Shown piece after piece: positions 5,854 to 8,502 of a stretch of 8,502 nucleotides of DNA; position 1 is the first letter of the stretch; the number at the start of each line of letters is the position of its first letter. Both the position numbers and the translations under genes were made by a program. A model generated the notes under the pieces. That model made no database searches. It worked only from the letters and a program-made list of their open reading frames with translations, and was not told where the DNA came from. Source of the stretch: Nitrospinaceae bacterium (GTDB lineage Bacteria; Nitrospinota; Nitrospinia; Nitrospinales; Nitrospinaceae). The stretch is from NCBI GenBank assembly GCA_029261615.1, contig JAJDAX010000330.1:1-8502 (forward strand). The letters run 5' to 3'.

Positions 5854-6303
5854 ATGTGGCTCATTGAATTTTTCCATGTACTTTTTGGCATCCTGTGGAT
5901 CGGCCTACTGTATTTCTTTAATCTGGTGCAGGTACAATCTATGCCTCAGATGACCGAAGCAGGAGCCGCGAAGCCTTATACGCAGATCATTTTACCCAAG
6001 GCCCTCTTTTTGTTTCGTTGGGCAGCGATGGGAACCTTGGTATTTGGAATTGTGTATTACATGACCAATGGTGGTGTAAAAGGCATCATCCACATTGGTA
6101 TGTTTCTTGGTTTCATTATGTGGTTCAACGTCTGGTTTATTATCTGGCCCAATCTGAAAAAGGTTATTGCAGGTGAACTGGAAGGCGACGCTTTGGCTAA
6201 AGGCAAACGGACTGCGTTTCTGGCTAGCCGGACCAATGCCTGGCTTTCTATTCCCATGCTTGCCTGCATGGTGGCTTCAAGTCACGGTGGTTTTAATTTC
6301 TAA
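5854..6303 (+). CDS. PuuD-like (urate hydroxylase N-terminal type) four-helix membrane protein
   Basis: A 149-residue inner-membrane protein with helices at about 7-27, 49-70, 79-99 and 129-143. It matches the membrane part of PuuD-type proteins: FFHVLFGILWIGLLYFFNLVQV at the N terminus (His8, Asn23, Gln26), MWFNVWFIIWPN in helix 3 (89-100), and SRTNAWLSIPML (125-136) followed by VASSHGG (His144). Full PuuD has a longer membrane domain plus a C-terminal cytochrome c and oxidises urate; neither the extension nor a CxxCH heme motif is here, so urate oxidation should not be assumed. Repeated His residues in or next to helices could hold heme. The gene stands alone: 159 nt from its upstream neighbour, strong ribosome site, and an intrinsic terminator behind it. 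Confidence 0.82.
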   Translation: MWLIEFFHVLFGILWIGLLYFFNLVQVQSMPQMTEAGAAKPYTQIILPKALFLFRWAAMGTLVFGIVYYMTNGGVKGIIHIGMFLGFIMWFNVWFIIWPNLKKVIAGELEGDALAKGKRTAFLASRTNAWLSIPMLACMVASSHGGFNF

Positions 6304-6338
6304 AAAGCTTTTTTCAAGGCAGCCTAAGATAAGGTTTT

Positions 6339-6377
6339 GTTAAAAGGCACTTTCCAGGATTTATGTCCTGTTTTAAC
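6339..6377 (+). other. Nested hairpin directly before the terminator
   Basis: GTTAAAA (6339-6345) can pair with TTTTAAC (6371-6377), enclosing a second stem CAGGA (6355-6359) with TCCTG (6366-6370) and a 6-nt loop. The inner hairpin is followed by TTTT, so it may be a weak first terminator. Its last bases coincide with the foot of the main terminator stem. Confidence 0.4.
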
Positions 6378-6410
6378 GGTCGCGGAGATTTTCCGCGGCC
6401 GTTTTTTTTT
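6376..6410 (+). terminator. Intrinsic terminator after the PuuD-like gene
   Basis: An 11-bp GC-rich stem (6376-6386 with 6392-6402, one G-T pair) with a 5-nt loop, followed at once by nine T residues (6402-6410). It lies 72 nt after the stop of the PuuD-like gene and isolates the AsmA-like gene into a separate transcript. Confidence 0.93.
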
Positions 6411-6470
6411 ATGATTTCCCCCTGAAAACTCACTCAAAAAAGGAGTTTCCATAACCTATTGTTTTAATTG

Positions 6471-6476
6471 TATAAT
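6471..6476 (+). promoter_or_regulatory. -10 box TATAAT close to the AsmA-like start codon
   Basis: Perfect TATAAT ending 8 nt before ATG 6485, in an AT-rich stretch just after the terminator. The best -35 at 17 nt is TCCATA (6448-6453), a poor match. If used, transcription would begin at or next to the ATG, giving a leaderless mRNA. An AAGGAG at 6440-6445 is too far from the ATG to serve it. Confidence 0.4.
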
Positions 6477-6484
6477 TAAAGAGT

Positions 6485-8502
6485 ATGAAACTTACCCCGC
6501 CTGTTCCAAATGACCTCGCCGATCTGGAAAACTCTCCTGGCATTTTAAAGCGTCTTTTTAAGGCTCTTCTAATATTTCTAGCGATTCTTATTGTGGCGGT
6601 TGTCGTCATCCTTCAAATCGTCGACATGAACACATTCCGTGAGCCCATCACCAAAGCGCTTTCTGATGCTTCGGGTCTCGAAGTGAATATTGGTTCCCTC
6701 AACCTCGACTGGTCCAGTGGTATGGGTTTGCGTGCAGGAGAGGTATCGGTCTTTTCCCATAAAGGGAAGCGCACCTTGTTTTCTTCCGAAGCCCTTTTCC
6801 TGAAAGTAAAATGGGCGCCATTGCTGGATAAAAAGGTGGAGGTGGAAGAGGCGATAATCCAGAAGCCGGTATTTCTCATTCAGCCTCAAGCGGTTTCAGG
6901 GGAAGAGGGAGGAACGTCATCGACGATTAACGAAGTCAGTGCCCTCACTCCCCGGCAGGTGGGGCTTGGCCCAATGAAGCGTCTGTTGATGGGGCTGCAT
7001 TTGAATGCCGAGACGGTCAGGGTCGAGAATGCGAAAGTTCTGTGGTTCCCCACCAGTGATTCATCTGTAGAGCCCATGCAACTGCGGGCGTCGCTGATTC
7101 TGAAGGTCAACCGACCTGATGAGAAGCGGTTGGATCTGGAAATCCGCGAATTGGATTTGTATTCTGGCGGTTTGAAAATCAGCGGTGAGGTTAAAGCCCG
7201 CGATGTGTTGAGTTCCAAGGGACAATTAAAAGTTCAATTGACCGGACAACCCCTCGACCTGGAAACACTTGCAGAGTTTTCCACTTACCTGCCTCCCCAT
7301 ATAAAAAATATCTGGCAGCAATACGACCCAACAGGAGAAGTGACCGCCTGGAACCTGAGCGCCGAGGCCGAGGAGATCAACCTTTTTAACGAGTCCTCCC
7401 TGAAAGGAGAGAAACTCAGCACCAGCCTGACGTTTGCCGTGAACAATCTGGTTTTACAGCCTCCGGCAGATCATCCGGAGTTACGCCAGGGGTTTACATT
7501 TCTAAAAGGAAACGTGAACTGGAACAATCAAAAATTGGCCCATGATCTGGAAGGGGAGACGCGAGACGTTCTTTTCACCGTTAAAGGAAATCTGGATTTC
7601 TCCGCCGAGCCCCACTTGCAAACGGTGGTCCGTATTCCAAGAGTACGCGCCGACCTTTTGAATGAATGGCTGCCCCGTGACTGGTCTATAGAAGATGGGG
7701 CGATGTCTCATCGTGCCCAGGTCAGAGGACCTCTTGGTCAGCCGGACTTGCTCCAGGTTGATGGCGTTGTTGAGGGAGAAAGATGGGTGATTGGTTTCCA
7801 GCGCGATCAGCATTTAAAAATTCCTTTGAAACGTATTAAAGGCGGGTGGCATTTGAAGGACGGGAAACTGACGATCCCTTCCCTGGAACTCGGCTTTCCG
7901 CATGGCACCATTCAGGCAAAGGGAAACTATCAAATTCCCAACCGGTCCTATCATCTGAGTTATCAGGGCGAAGGGATGCGCGTTGAAGATTTTTACCAGC
8001 AGAATGTCGATGGAGATTTTTCAACCAAGGGGGTTTTGGCTGGTAGCATCCCTAAAAGAGGATCACCGCTGAACGCTGTTTCCGGTGACATTGATTTTAA
8101 GGCAAACTCCGGAAAGTTTTATCAACTGGAACCGATCCGTGCTTTGCTCACGGTGCTCAATCCTTTATCGGTGACACAGCTTAATGAAAAAGGATTGCGC
8201 TATGATTCGTTGAGTGGTGATTTTAAAATCGCCAAAGGAAAAGCGACCACAAAAAACCTGGTGTTGCTTTCTCCGGAGATGAAAATTTACATGGCGGGCT
8301 GGGTAGACCGGATCATTAACCGGGTTGAAATGCAGGGCAGGTTCCAACCTTCCCAGACACTCGACAAAGCTGTTAAAGCATTGCCAATCCTGGGTGATAT
8401 CCTTACCGGTGGAAAAAAGGGAGGTGTCCTCGAAACGCGATTTAAATTGGTCGGGCCATTAAAGCGTCCGAGAGTGATACTGGATGCGAAAGGGACGCTG
8501 GC
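6485..8502 (+). CDS. AsmA/YhdP-like envelope protein, 3' end cut by the window
   Basis: An uninterrupted frame from ATG 6485 to the window edge gives 672 residues with no stop. An in-frame TAA at 6473-6475 means no longer N terminus is possible. Residues 1-24 are cytoplasmic and end in Lys/Arg; residues 25-46 form one uncleaved signal-anchor helix; the rest should lie in the periplasm as repeated beta strands. The start after the helix (FREPITKALSDASGLEVNIGSLNLDW) is typical of AsmA-type N termini. The last part, with LTVLNPLSVTQLN, GLRYDSLSGDFKIAKGKATTKNLVLLSP, a short AGWVD strand, PILGDILTGGKKGG and FKLVGPLKRPRV, matches the C-terminal AsmA-like domain of YhdP/TamB-related proteins, so the true end is probably not far beyond. 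E. coli YhdP, TamB and YdbH are implicated in phospholipid transport to the outer membrane; that role here is inferred. It lies behind a strong terminator. Confidence 0.87.
   Translation, partial: MKLTPPVPNDLADLENSPGILKRLFKALLIFLAILIVAVVVILQIVDMNTFREPITKALSDASGLEVNIGSLNLDWSSGMGLRAGEVSVFSHKGKRTLFSSEALFLKVKWAPLLDKKVEVEEAIIQKPVFLIQPQAVSGEEGGTSSTINEVSALTPRQVGLGPMKRLLMGLHLNAETVRVENAKVLWFPTSDSSVEPMQLRASLILKVNRPDEKRLDLEIRELDLYSGGLKISGEVKARDVLSSKGQLKVQLTGQPLDLETLAEFSTYLPPHIKNIWQQYDPTGEVTAWNLSAEAEEINLFNESSLKGEKLSTSLTFAVNNLVLQPPADHPELRQGFTFLKGNVNWNNQKLAHDLEGETRDVLFTVKGNLDFSAEPHLQTVVRIPRVRADLLNEWLPRDWSIEDGAMSHRAQVRGPLGQPDLLQVDGVVEGERWVIGFQRDQHLKIPLKRIKGGWHLKDGKLTIPSLELGFPHGTIQAKGNYQIPNRSYHLSYQGEGMRVEDFYQQNVDGDFSTKGVLAGSIPKRGSPLNAVSGDIDFKANSGKFYQLEPIRALLTVLNPLSVTQLNEKGLRYDSLSGDFKIAKGKATTKNLVLLSPEMKIYMAGWVDRIINRVEMQGRFQPSQTLDKAVKALPILGDILTGGKKGGVLETRFKLVGPLKRPRVILDAKGTL

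Noticed and set aside
6302..6313. AAAAAGCTTTTT palindrome after the PuuD-like stop
   Set aside because: Low-complexity AT palindrome with no loop; the real terminator is further on.
7502..7813. 103-codon minus-strand frame inside the AsmA-like gene, and similar ones at 6578-6889 and 6886-7218
   Set aside because: All are antisense to one continuous, family-matching plus-strand frame.

Overview
All genes that can be supported lie on the plus strand. The window is AT/GC-balanced bacterial DNA with short spacers, typical of a chromosome, with no mobile-element, phage or CRISPR signature. The organism is Gram-negative by inference: it has the MEP-pathway enzyme IspH and an AsmA/YhdP-type envelope protein. 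It also carries a squalene synthase of the long, eukaryote-like type. The overall style would fit a marine Nitrospinota or deltaproteobacterial lineage, but that is an impression, not a proof.

Layout. (1) 1-639: C-terminal part of ispH. (2) 737-3989: a tightly packed run of squalene synthase, a one-domain DUF1566 protein overlapping it by 8 nt, a four-helix membrane protein, a second four-helix membrane protein of HemJ/CopD style, a 56-residue single-helix protein with an acidic tail, and a uracil-DNA glycosylase-superfamily protein whose Lys-rich N terminus is read from the same DNA as that acidic tail in another frame. (3) 4056-5694: a small two-helix membrane protein, an aldo/keto reductase 1 nt behind it, and a tail-anchored coiled-coil protein. 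(4) 5854-6303: a PuuD-like four-helix membrane protein with a strong Shine-Dalgarno, closed by a good intrinsic terminator at 6376-6410. (5) 6485-8502: the N-terminal 672 residues of an AsmA/YhdP-like protein that runs off the window end.

How the genes fit together. IspH makes IPP/DMAPP and squalene synthase condenses their downstream product farnesyl diphosphate, so the first two genes belong to one isoprenoid route, probably towards squalene and hopanoid-like or sterol-like membrane lipids. The following small membrane proteins are of unknown role; their close spacing suggests co-transcription but not a proven joint function. AsmA-like proteins are linked to phospholipid movement across the envelope, so membrane biology is a recurring theme. 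The glycosylase and the reductase look like general housekeeping genes.

Most notable points: the charge-mirrored overlapping gene pair at 3203-3373 / 3288-3989, the ERG9-like squalene synthase, and the mixed family-4/family-5 motif set of the glycosylase. No clearly new multi-gene system is evident.
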